Shown here piece by piece: positions 1 through 6,124 of a DNA stretch of 7,085 nucleotides. Below the pieces are notes generated by a model. It was not told the origin of the DNA. It saw only the letters and a list, made by a program, of their open reading frames with translations, and did no database searches. Source of the stretch: Candidatus Njordarchaeum guaymasense (GTDB taxonomy: Archaea; Asgardarchaeota; Njordarchaeia; Njordarchaeales; Njordarchaeaceae); assembly GCA_030587605.1 (NCBI GenBank), contig JAUQYT010000309.1, forward strand, positions 1 through 7,085, read 5' to 3'. Made by a program: the position numbers and the translations under genes. Numbering within the stretch: position 1 is the first letter of the stretch; each line of letters opens with the position of its first letter.

Positions 1-100
1 TAGGCGTGATCATATTGGAGGCTACCATGGCAAAGAGCGTAAGACCCACGAGCGTGAACATGGGCCTTTGATCAGCCAAGGGCGCTTCTTCCTCAGACAA
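1..100 (-). CDS. N-terminus of a membrane transporter, probably MFS (partial)
   Basis: Only the first 33 codons lie in the window; the gene continues past the left edge. The start is a TTG at 100-98. An in-frame TGA at 115-113 closes the frame just upstream, and a strong ribosome binding site (GAGGAGGG, 114-107) sits 6 bases before the TTG, so the start is well supported. The visible protein has a short acidic leader (SEEEAPLADQRP) followed by a hydrophobic run beginning MFTLVGLTLFAMVAS, which reads as a first transmembrane helix. A short charged cytoplasmic N-terminus leading into such a helix and ending in N-M-I-T-P is typical of major facilitator superfamily permeases, but other polytopic membrane proteins could begin this way. 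The substrate cannot be inferred. It lies on the same strand as the M81 gene at 376-1866, with a plus-strand tRNA between them, so the two are probably transcribed separately. An internal ATG at 61-59 is a less likely start because it lacks a comparable binding site. Confidence 0.6.
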   Translation of the reverse strand, partial: MSEEEAPLADQRPMFTLVGLTLFAMVASNMITP

Positions 101-106
101 TGGTTG

Positions 107-114
107 CCCTCCTC
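107..114 (-). promoter_or_regulatory. Shine-Dalgarno site of the transporter gene
   Basis: GAGGAGGG on the minus strand, 6 bases upstream of the TTG at 100. Its strength and spacing decide the start codon and are the main argument that the short reading frame at the left edge is a real gene. Confidence 0.6.
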
Positions 115-187
115 ATACACTTCCTATTCCATTGACATACTGGCTATGGTGCGGATGTTGTGAAGCCAGAAGCTTGATCGGAGATTG

Positions 188-195
188 CTTATAGG
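188..195 (-). promoter_or_regulatory. possible TATA box for the transporter gene
   Basis: The minus strand reads CCTATAAG here, preceded by the purine-rich GGAAGA that could serve as a BRE. If used, transcription would begin about 24 bases downstream, near 165, giving a leader of roughly 65 bases before the TTG at 100. The rest of 101-278 contains no other convincing signal or gene. This is a single short match, so confidence is low. Confidence 0.25.
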
Positions 196-235
196 TCTTC
201 CACTCCACGGCACATAGGTCACTTTTTCCTTCCGT

Positions 236-253
236 CGAAAAAGTTGAAAAACC
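236..253 (+). promoter_or_regulatory. possible BRE/TATA element of tRNA-Cys
   Basis: The A-rich stretch CGAAAAAGTTGAAAAACC lies about 26-43 bases before the tRNA. An archaeal BRE plus AT-rich TATA-like box would be expected at this distance for a tRNA transcribed with little or no leader. The box does not match a TATA consensus closely; it is offered mainly because it is the only A/T-rich block just upstream. Confidence 0.25.
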
Positions 254-278
254 TCTCAACCAATGGACTAGGAGCTGA

Positions 279-353
279 GCCGAGGTGGCAGAGAGGTTAT
301 GCGGCGGCCTGCAGAGCCGCTCCATGGGGGTTCGAATCCTCCCCTCGGCACCA
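279..353 (+). tRNA. tRNA-Cys (GCA)
   Basis: A complete cloverleaf is visible. The acceptor stem GCCGAGG (279-285) pairs perfectly with CCTCGGC (343-349). The D stem GCA (288-290) pairs with TGC (300-302). The anticodon stem GCGGC (304-308) pairs with GCCGC (316-320) around a 7-base loop with anticodon GCA (311-313). The variable loop has 5 bases (321-325), and the T arm GGGGG/CCTCC has the loop TTCGAAT. The CCA end (351-353) is encoded, and there is no intron. The anticodon reads UGC/UGU (cysteine). Two details deserve note: the discriminator (350) is A, whereas U73 is almost universal in tRNA-Cys, and positions 13 and 22 form a G-A mismatch, comparable to the known 13-22 mismatch of E. coli tRNA-Cys. 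A47 (324) is present. The gene is a single tRNA facing the convergent M81 gene, 22 bases away. Confidence 0.95.
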
Positions 354-375
354 AGACTATCGCTTTCCCGTAACT

Positions 376-1866
376 TCACATATCATCTATTGGGAAAATA
401 GGTCGCCTTACTTTTTTGAATGGGTAGCGTTTGAGATCAGGTCCAGTCACGCCTGGTGTATCTACTTCTATGATCTTCTTTGCGATTGGGGTGTGTGCGG
501 CCCTGTAGTGAACCGAGGACTTAACCACGATTGTCTGTTTCTCGGTTGGTTCGATTCCGACGCTTCTGTAGAGTTGCAGATCCATTGGCTGCATTCTCAG
601 TTCAGTCAGGATCACTTCGATGCCCTTGATATCTAAGACGGCTGTCTTGCCCATACGCATCTCCATACCGGTCGCCATAGGTCCACGATGTCTGAATAGT
701 CCATCTGAGATCAAACGAACATATCCTGTGACTTCTAACGGGTCACCGTGAAGCTTGTCGGTCTTTCCTCCAATCTTCATTGTGACTTGATTGCCTACAC
801 CGGTCTGAATCGACTTTGAAACTGCCTCGGGATCTCTAATGACAGCAACAACAGTGCGGTTGGCACCAGCTTCAATCAACGCCCGAAGAAGCGCAGTTCC
901 ATCAGTGGCTCCTCCAGCCCCCGGGTTATCTCCGATATCAGCCAAGATCACAGGACCAGGGAGGCTCATCGCATCTTTGATAGCTTGGTCGATCGGTGTG
1001 GGAGTGACAAGGAAGTCCTTTCTGAGGCTCCAAGCCAAATCGGACAGTTGCTTGGCCTTATTCTTCGCCAAGTCTATATTATTGTCAGTGGTGACGATCA
1101 GCGCGATACCTGTATCAACGCAGTCTGTCAAAGGAAAGCATGCGGACACGGTGACGTTCAATACTGCTTTCTCTTTCTCTATTGCGTGGGCCATCTCCAT
1201 TAGCTTGCTCATGGGATACTTGCCTGTGAACTGTCCCTGAAGCGGAATGATAAGTGGGGGTTTTTCCATCGCCATTGTAGGCTTAATGAGGCCTTTGATT
1301 GTTGAAACTATTATCTCCGCCGCTTCAACGCCGCGTTCATACATGTCTACATGAGGATAAGTATCGTAACCAACTAAGACATCTGCAATGTCAACCATCA
1401 ACTGGCTGACGTTCGCGTGAAGATCCAACGTAGTAACAATCGGAACGTTCTCACCAACTACTCCTTGAACCTCTTTGAGAACCTTTCCTTCCAGATCATT
1501 GTGAACTTCGCTATATCCTCCGCCGTGAAGACCTAGAAGTACTCCGTCAACCTTTCCACACCTACGAAGTGTCTCAAGAAGTGCTGAAAGTAGGTAGTCG
1601 AATGTCTCCTTCGATACAGTGCCTCCCGGTGTGGCGTCAGCCCAGATCGTTGGAAGTAGTTCAAATCCCAAATTCTTTGATGCGTCTATGAAGCCGCCTG
1701 CAACAGACCTCGTCCGAGTGAACTCCTCGAAGAAATCTTTCGCGTCGAGATAACCTGTCCTTACAGATCGTGGGGCCAGAGTGTCATACTTGAAATTCTC
1801 GAGCGTCGTCGAATGTGTACAGAACGTGTTTGTTTCGTGAAGAATTGTGCCAGTCGCTATTCTCAA
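376..1866 (-). CDS. M81 family (MlrC-type) metallopeptidase-like protein
   Basis: Full-length member (496 aa from the chosen start) of the family typified by MlrC, the zinc enzyme that degrades linearised microcystin. Most members have unknown substrates, probably small or modified peptides or amides. Counting from the chosen start, the sequence contains HETNTF (residues 10-15), LGLHGGG (111-117), TLDLHANVS (146-154) and YDTYPHVDMYERG (167-179). These supply the Glu, His, Asp-x-His and His residues proposed as metal ligands or catalytic groups in MlrC. The C-terminal half has DIGDNPGAGGATDGT (310-324), KSSVHYRAA (449-457) and a final RRPIFPID, all typical of the family. No signal peptide is seen, so it is likely cytosolic. 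The start is a TTG at 1866-1864, giving (M)RIATG, with GGAGGG at 1879-1874 spaced 7 bases; another in-frame TTG at 1881 overlaps nothing resembling a binding site. M81 genes are often near transporters, and the partial transporter at 1-100 is on the same strand, but the intervening opposite-strand tRNA argues against one operon. Confidence 0.93.
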   Translation of the reverse strand: MRIATGTILHETNTFCTHSTTLENFKYDTLAPRSVRTGYLDAKDFFEEFTRTRSVAGGFIDASKNLGFELLPTIWADATPGGTVSKETFDYLLSALLETLRRCGKVDGVLLGLHGGGYSEVHNDLEGKVLKEVQGVVGENVPIVTTLDLHANVSQLMVDIADVLVGYDTYPHVDMYERGVEAAEIIVSTIKGLIKPTMAMEKPPLIIPLQGQFTGKYPMSKLMEMAHAIEKEKAVLNVTVSACFPLTDCVDTGIALIVTTDNNIDLAKNKAKQLSDLAWSLRKDFLVTPTPIDQAIKDAMSLPGPVILADIGDNPGAGGATDGTALLRALIEAGANRTVVAVIRDPEAVSKSIQTGVGNQVTMKIGGKTDKLHGDPLEVTGYVRLISDGLFRHRGPMATGMEMRMGKTAVLDIKGIEVILTELRMQPMDLQLYRSVGIEPTEKQTIVVKSSVHYRAAHTPIAKKIIEVDTPGVTGPDLKRYPFKKVRRPIFPIDDM

Positions 1867-1873
1867 TAAGACT

Positions 1874-1879
1874 CCCTCC
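1874..1879 (-). promoter_or_regulatory. Shine-Dalgarno site of the M81 gene
   Basis: GGAGGG on the minus strand, 7 bases before TTG 1866. It favours that codon over the in-frame TTG at 1881, five codons upstream, which the site itself would almost abut. Confidence 0.6.
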
Positions 1880-1900
1880 AAATTAGATCGCGAATCTTCG

Positions 1901-1914
1901 CAGTTAATACTTTC
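1901..1914 (-). promoter_or_regulatory. possible TATA-like element for the M81 gene
   Basis: The minus strand reads GAAAGTATTAACTG, a purine-rich block followed by an AT-rich core. Transcription about 25 bases downstream would start near 1882, leaving a short leader that just contains the GGAGGG site. A second AT-rich candidate (ATTATATGAA, minus strand, 1971-1980) lies further upstream. Neither can be preferred without transcript data. Confidence 0.25.
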
Positions 1915-1970
1915 TCAAGAGAGTTCTTATTCATGTGTCATCATGTGAGATAAGAAACAAGACGGAACTA

Positions 1971-1980
1971 TTCATATAAT
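1971..1980 (+). promoter_or_regulatory. possible TATA box in the divergent intergenic region
   Basis: TTCATATAAT is the strongest TATA-like block in the 177-base region between the divergent M81 and GNAT-like genes. On the plus strand it would place a transcript start near 2000 and a leader of about 40 bases before the ATG at 2044. Because the core is nearly symmetric it could also serve the minus strand. Confidence 0.3.
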
Positions 1981-2043
1981 CGAACAAGCTACACGCTTTG
2001 CGCACGCCAAACTACAAGCTTCATAAGACTCGGTCAGCACTTC

Positions 2044-3132
2044 ATGACCATCATGTTGGGGCTTAGACTGGAAAGCCGAATACCCTCTGAACTATTTGTC
2101 CAAGCCCCATTCATCTATTCCGGCCCAGATTTCGTTTCGTTTCCACTTGGAATGATATCGGATCTCATTAACTATCGTGGAAAGAGTATTCAACGATTTT
2201 GGCCTCTGACAATCTCCAAGGTGCTAAGTAACGGCAACTTGGTCGATCAAGTGTTTTGCTTTGCGTTCTTCTACATCGAGGATAGGGGCGACCCAGTCCT
2301 ATTCCTAACCTACCCGTATTGGTTCGATAGGTCTGATCTGGAAGAAAGTTCTCAGTTCTTCTTTGGAAGAGTCGAAGATCTTGCCAGATCGGTTGGAAGC
2401 AAGCGCATAAAGGCGGAACTCCACGAGCTGATTTCGCCACCAGTTTCCTTTCCCAACTCGGTATCTGAATTCTCATATGATTTGGATGTTGTGAAGATAC
2501 AAGAGACCAATGTGCGTCTCTTTCAAGAGCATGGATTTCAGGATGAGAGAATCCTGCTATGCTACGACCGGAGGATAGAAGACGCTCGACTGAAGATGGA
2601 AGAAAGGCACGGCACCCGATCCAGCTTCATGATTGGTGCTCCCGATCAGAGTAAGATCGCTGCCATTGACGCACAGATCTGCGAATTCCCCCTAAGAGAG
2701 TATTGCCTCTCCAAAACCGACCCGATTCTCACTCGGAGAATTACCCACTTCTTCAGTGACTCTCAATCGATTGCCTATAAACGTGACGCAGTATTCCCTA
2801 AGAGACGTATCGAAGGTTTCTGCCAATGGTCACCGAATCTGTTTGAATTCCTTAAGGAGAACCGGTCTCCGATACCATTTCTGTTCTATGATCATCTTAC
2901 GGGCCATCGATTCAAATGCGCAAAGTTTTTCAGGTGGGGCTTGCGGAGCGAGGATCCTGAGCTACTTGTTTCGCTTGTTTTTCATGGCCTTCAATCCATG
3001 GAGAGACATGGGATAGAAAGATGTCAAATTGGTCCAGTGGACCGCCAGCAGATGTTTATGACATCAATGTTGGAGTCGTACGGCTTCCATGTCGCTCACA
3101 AGGCAAGGATACTGAGAAAGGATTTGTGGTAG
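2044..3132 (+). CDS. uncharacterised protein, possibly tandem GNAT fold
   Basis: The 362-aa product is not recognised as a named family. Two segments resemble the C-terminal part of GNAT acetyltransferases. In the first, a helix at about 104-118 (FFFGRVEDLARSVG) and a strand at about 121-126 are followed near 155-176 by ETNVRLFQEHGFQDERILL, like the usual 'N..a..lYek.GF' ending. In the second, at 312-360, VFHGLQSMERHGIERCQIG leads to MTSMLESYGFHVAHKARI and a final K-D-L. This suggests two GNAT-like lobes. The canonical Q/R-x-x-G-x-G/A acetyl-CoA loop is not apparent in either lobe, so catalytic activity is uncertain; a structural or substrate-binding role, or FemX-like aminoacyl transfer, are alternatives. 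There is no signal peptide or membrane segment. The ATG at 2044 has no Shine-Dalgarno site (a second ATG is at 2053), which would fit a leaderless or short-leader transcript. Its stop is three bases before the GTG of the radical SAM gene, so the two are almost certainly co-transcribed and may act on the same substrate. Confidence 0.8.
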   Translation: MTIMLGLRLESRIPSELFVQAPFIYSGPDFVSFPLGMISDLINYRGKSIQRFWPLTISKVLSNGNLVDQVFCFAFFYIEDRGDPVLFLTYPYWFDRSDLEESSQFFFGRVEDLARSVGSKRIKAELHELISPPVSFPNSVSEFSYDLDVVKIQETNVRLFQEHGFQDERILLCYDRRIEDARLKMEERHGTRSSFMIGAPDQSKIAAIDAQICEFPLREYCLSKTDPILTRRITHFFSDSQSIAYKRDAVFPKRRIEGFCQWSPNLFEFLKENRSPIPFLFYDHLTGHRFKCAKFFRWGLRSEDPELLVSLVFHGLQSMERHGIERCQIGPVDRQQMFMTSMLESYGFHVAHKARILRKDLW

Positions 3133-3135
3133 CTT

Positions 3136-4638
3136 GTGAAAGAAATCGACTGTCTTTTTCTTCATCCCACAACTCACATAAGGGCCCCCCACTGCAAGGG
3201 AGGCTCCTCTCTAACATACGTCGTCATGCCCATGGGAACACTAGGTCTGGCGGATATGTTGGACAAGCAAGGATACACGACGAGAGTGATCCATACAGGC
3301 TTAGAGGAGATGTGCGACCGAAGTTTCTCTATAGAGACCTTGCTTAAGAATCATGACATATCCGTTGCTGCAATCGATTTGCACTGGTATGTCCATGCAT
3401 TCGACGCAATTCGAATCGCCGACACTGTTAAGCAGTTCTCAGACGCGTTTGTGATCCTCGGTGGATTTACAGCTTCTTTTTTCGCTCAGGAGATCTTGTC
3501 ACAATTCAAGAGTGTGGATGCTGTTGTTTCAGGTGACGCTGAGGTTCCTCTTCTTGAGTTGCTTAAACATCTATCGAATGGAAGACTTGACGAAGTACCA
3601 AACCTGACATATAGATATGGGCATTCTTTGAAGAAGTCAGACAGGAGGTTTGTGGCCGAAACACCTGATCTGGACCGATTAGACTTCTCCAACTTCAGCT
3701 TATTGTCGAACTTTAACAAGTATCGCACAGTAATATCCCAACTTGGAGACTTGGATCCATTTGCCCACAAGGCGAGGCTCAAGACACAAGGATGGCTTTG
3801 CCTCGGTCGCGGGTGCTCAATGAATTGCTCTTACTGCGGAGGCGGAAAGAACGCGTTTAGCATCCTTACTGGGCGTCAAGCACCCGTCTACCGATCTCAG
3901 CAGAAAGTGGTTGAGACATTGGCGATATTTCAAGAAGAGAAGATCTGTTGCGCCTATATGGATTTTGATCCATGTCCCGAAAAGCGAGAGTACCACCTTG
4001 ACCTATTTGCTCTTGTTCAAAAAGAAAGGATTGACATCAGCGCGGAGTTCTTGCTATGGTCCCTTTGTGATAAGGAGCTTCTCACCGATTTCAAGAGGAC
4101 CTTCAATCCTCTCTACTCGACAATCGCTCTCTCGCCTGAGTCAGGATCAGAGTCAGTTCGGAAGAACAACAAAGGAATCTACTACAGCAATAAGGACTTG
4201 TTCCGCTGGCTTGATGACGTTAAAGAAGAGAGCATTCCAGTACAGCTGTACTTCTCATCAGGCCTATCTGGAGAAACACAGTACAATTTTCAGGATACGA
4301 TCAAAGTTGGCAAGAGGATAGTCGAAAAGTACCCTGTAGTGTCGATCAGCTGTAATCCTATTGAGATGGAACCTGCCTGTCCTCGCTTCATGTCTCCAAG
4401 AGAACACGGAGTTATCCCCGAATTTACCCGATTCTTTGATTTCTATGACACTTTCAAGAGATTGGCCGAAGGCGTACCCCCCTCATCGCGACTAGGATAC
4501 AGGACTGACCAACTATCGGAGCCAGAGATCATTGGGTTAAGTCAACGTTTCAGAGAAGAAGTCCGTCTCACGGAGTATGAGAAATGGCGGAAGGTGACTC
4601 ATGGAGAGGTTCTAAGGCTGAAGCAAAGAAGAGATTAG
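3136..4638 (+). CDS. B12-binding domain / radical SAM protein, Ta0216-like
   Basis: A 500-aa enzyme with a cobalamin-binding-like N-terminal domain and a radical SAM core. The N-terminal part follows the B12-binding Rossmann pattern: MPMGTLGLADMLDKQGY (31-47), AAIDLHWYVHAFDAIRIA (78-95) and FVILGGFTASFFAQEIL (105-121). The cobalamin-ligand motif DxHxxG is absent, as in most B12-radical SAM proteins. The [4Fe-4S]/SAM motif is GCSMNCSYCGGG, with C227, C231 and C234. SPESGSESVRKNNKG (333-347) matches the conserved strand-helix segment of this superfamily, and EMEPACPRFMSPREHGV (410-426) matches the late 'PGS...nPek.Gi' motif. The DLHW signature and the CGGG after the cluster recall the Ta0216-type family (TIGR04190), of unknown function; this assignment is from memory. 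Members of the wider class methylate unactivated carbons or rearrange substrates. Additional cysteines (C271, C272, C280, C406, C415) could bind a second cluster. The start is GTG at 3136, without a clear Shine-Dalgarno site, three bases after the preceding stop, which suggests translational coupling. It converges on the aminotransferase gene. Confidence 0.9.
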   Translation: MKEIDCLFLHPTTHIRAPHCKGGSSLTYVVMPMGTLGLADMLDKQGYTTRVIHTGLEEMCDRSFSIETLLKNHDISVAAIDLHWYVHAFDAIRIADTVKQFSDAFVILGGFTASFFAQEILSQFKSVDAVVSGDAEVPLLELLKHLSNGRLDEVPNLTYRYGHSLKKSDRRFVAETPDLDRLDFSNFSLLSNFNKYRTVISQLGDLDPFAHKARLKTQGWLCLGRGCSMNCSYCGGGKNAFSILTGRQAPVYRSQQKVVETLAIFQEEKICCAYMDFDPCPEKREYHLDLFALVQKERIDISAEFLLWSLCDKELLTDFKRTFNPLYSTIALSPESGSESVRKNNKGIYYSNKDLFRWLDDVKEESIPVQLYFSSGLSGETQYNFQDTIKVGKRIVEKYPVVSISCNPIEMEPACPRFMSPREHGVIPEFTRFFDFYDTFKRLAEGVPPSSRLGYRTDQLSEPEIIGLSQRFREEVRLTEYEKWRKVTHGEVLRLKQRRD

Positions 4639-4682
4639 CGCCCCTTACTCTTGTAGTATTGAAATATGCCTCTGTTGACCAA

Positions 4683-5987
4683 TCATTTGCTTTGTTTTTC
4701 TTTCTTGGCAAATTCCTCTGCGGCAGATAGGAATGCGTCGATGTCGCTCTTTGTATGAGCAGTTGAGATAGCGCAGTGAACTAGTTCAGGAGTAAGAGCA
4801 AATATCTTCCTATCTAGCAGATGGGCAGTGAACTTCTTGGATAATTCCTTATCACCTGTGCTGGCAGTAATCATGTCAACAACTGATACCTTTGTGAAGT
4901 GGCACCCCAAGATTGACCCAGTTCCTGTGGTGTGGATATCAAACCCGGCACGGCTAAATATCTCATTCAACTCTTGACGCATTCTTTCACCAAATGCGTC
5001 TATTTTCTTGTAGGCCGATCCATCCTCCAAGATCTTTAATGTGGCAAAACCAGCTGTCATAGACATCGGGTTTCCAGCATAGGTTCCACCATGGAAGCAA
5101 TACTCAGGGACATCATATTTCATGTGATCCATGTGTTCCATTATCTCTCTCTTGCCAGTAACAGCACCTATTGGTAGACCGCCGCCCGTGATCTTTCCCA
5201 GTATTGTGAGATCAGGCATGATTTTCCACTTCCCTTGAGCTCCTCCAGGGCCCAATCGGAATCCAGTTATTACTTCGTCAAAGACCAGGAGCGTGCTTCG
5301 TTCCTTGCAGAGTTCAGCCAACCCTTTGAGGAATTCTAAGTCGGCGGGGACCATTCCCCCTGCTCCCATAACCGGTTCGACGACTACGGATGCTAAGTCA
5401 TGCTCATCCATGATTCTTCGAGTTTTCTCTAGGTTATTGTAAGGAAGGATCACGGTATCCATCAGAGCACCTTCTGTAAGCCCTCCTGAGGCAGGTTTGT
5501 CAAAAGGAGGCTTGATGGCAACATGGAGCGGATCGTATGCGCCATGCCAGTTTCCTTCAAATTTCCCAATCTTGGATCGATGGGTGTATGTACGCGCAAG
5601 TCTTGCTCCAAACATATTTGCTTCGGTTCCCGAGCCGCAGAATCTGAGCAGTTGAGCGCTCGGCACCATCCTGCATATCTGTTCAGCCAGCTTCAACTCC
5701 AATTCGTGGGCGATTCCGTAGTGGAATCCTTTCTCGGCCTGTTCCTTGACAGCTCGCACAACCTTCAGATGAGCGTGTCCAAGAATCAGAGCGAAATGGC
5801 CGCACCAGTAATCTGTATAGGCGTTTCCGTTGACATCTGTCACCTTGCTGCCTTTGGCCTTGCTAACATAGAAGGGGTACGGTTCGATTGAACGGATTCT
5901 ATAGGAGACTCCTGCCGGAAATACTTTCTTGGCTCTTTCAAAGATTCTTCTCGATTTAGCTGTTCCTTTCTCGTAGGTTTGGCTCAA
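4683..5987 (-). CDS. class III PLP aminotransferase, glutamate-1-semialdehyde aminomutase-like
   Basis: Fold-type I PLP enzyme related to HemL. With the TTG start at 5987 it has 434 aa, the usual HemL length, and begins (M)SQTYEKGTAKSRRIFERA. Visible elements are FCGSGTEANM (116-125), which holds the PLP phosphate; FEGNWHGAYD (143-152), with W147 at the aromatic stacking position; VFDEVITGFR (235-244), whose D237 faces the pyridine nitrogen; and LGKITGGGLPIGA (263-275), with Schiff-base K265, the same number as the catalytic lysine of E. coli HemL. HGGTYAGNP and EPVMGAGGM differ from the HemL signatures (QAGTLSGNP and EPVAGNMG), so it is more likely a paralogue acting on another amino or keto substrate than the haem/B12-precursor enzyme; no tetrapyrrole genes are nearby. 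The frame is open to an ATG at 6083 (466 aa), but the extra 32 residues are basic and unlike the family, and using that ATG would leave only 41 bases to the divergent gene. The true start is not certain. Confidence 0.9.
   Translation of the reverse strand: MSQTYEKGTAKSRRIFERAKKVFPAGVSYRIRSIEPYPFYVSKAKGSKVTDVNGNAYTDYWCGHFALILGHAHLKVVRAVKEQAEKGFHYGIAHELELKLAEQICRMVPSAQLLRFCGSGTEANMFGARLARTYTHRSKIGKFEGNWHGAYDPLHVAIKPPFDKPASGGLTEGALMDTVILPYNNLEKTRRIMDEHDLASVVVEPVMGAGGMVPADLEFLKGLAELCKERSTLLVFDEVITGFRLGPGGAQGKWKIMPDLTILGKITGGGLPIGAVTGKREIMEHMDHMKYDVPEYCFHGGTYAGNPMSMTAGFATLKILEDGSAYKKIDAFGERMRQELNEIFSRAGFDIHTTGTGSILGCHFTKVSVVDMITASTGDKELSKKFTAHLLDRKIFALTPELVHCAISTAHTKSDIDAFLSAAEEFAKKEKQSK
4691..4706 (+). 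terminator. possible T-tract terminator for the GNAT-like/radical SAM unit
   Basis: TTTGTTTTTCTTTCTT lies about 53-68 bases after the radical SAM stop on the plus strand; archaeal RNA polymerase can terminate at such U-rich tracts without a hairpin. The same bases encode the Lys/Gln-rich tail of the opposing aminotransferase, which is sufficient to explain the tract, so the call is weak. No stem-loop was found in the 44-base convergent gap 4639-4682. Confidence 0.25.
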
Positions 5988-6035
5988 GATTGACCAGTTC
6001 CCCGTTGTTGACAATCCGAAGGCCTTGGCTCTTGA

Positions 6036-6046
6036 ATTAAGTCTTT
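6036..6046 (-). promoter_or_regulatory. possible TATA-like element of the aminotransferase gene
   Basis: The minus strand reads GACTTAATTCA here. If it is a TATA box, transcription would begin near 6012, downstream of the ATG at 6083, and would support translation from TTG 5987. This is a weak match in a region that would otherwise be coding if the longer start were used. Confidence 0.2.
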
Positions 6047-6124
6047 TGACTAGACGAATCCAGCAGGAAAGACTCTTATGCATAGGATCAGAAGTTGGTT
6101 CCGAAAGTCGTTCAATGATGGGTT

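Noticed and set aside
28..72. Plus-strand 14-codon ORF starting at ATG 28, preceded by TTGGAGG.
   Set aside because: It is very short, encodes no recognisable peptide, and lies inside the better supported minus-strand transporter start.
2..163. Plus-strand frame open from the left edge to TGA 161, possibly the tail of a gene.
   Set aside because: The 53-residue peptide resembles nothing known and overlaps the transporter start with its strong ribosome binding site; one of the two must be chance, and the transporter is better supported.
113..379. Minus-strand 88-codon frame covering the tRNA.
   Set aside because: It is antisense to a complete tRNA and gives a low-complexity, unrecognisable peptide; its TGA (115-113) lies just upstream of the transporter start in the same frame.
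406..419. T6 run after the tRNA as its terminator.
   Set aside because: It lies over 50 bases past the tRNA inside the 3' end of the opposing coding region (the Lys-rich PFKKVRR segment), so codon content explains it.
545..560. TTCGATTCCGAC near 550, resembling the T arm of a tRNA and so a possible attachment-site copy downstream of tRNA-Cys.
   Set aside because: It does not repeat the 3' end of the tRNA, lies within the M81 coding sequence, and no integrase or mobile gene is present.
244..636. Plus-strand 130-codon frame reading through the tRNA.
   Set aside because: It translates the tRNA and then the antisense of the M81 C-terminus; a shadow.
839..1240. Plus-strand 133-codon frame inside the M81 gene.
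   Set aside because: It is antisense to the conserved catalytic half of the M81 protein, and its composition reflects the complementary strand.
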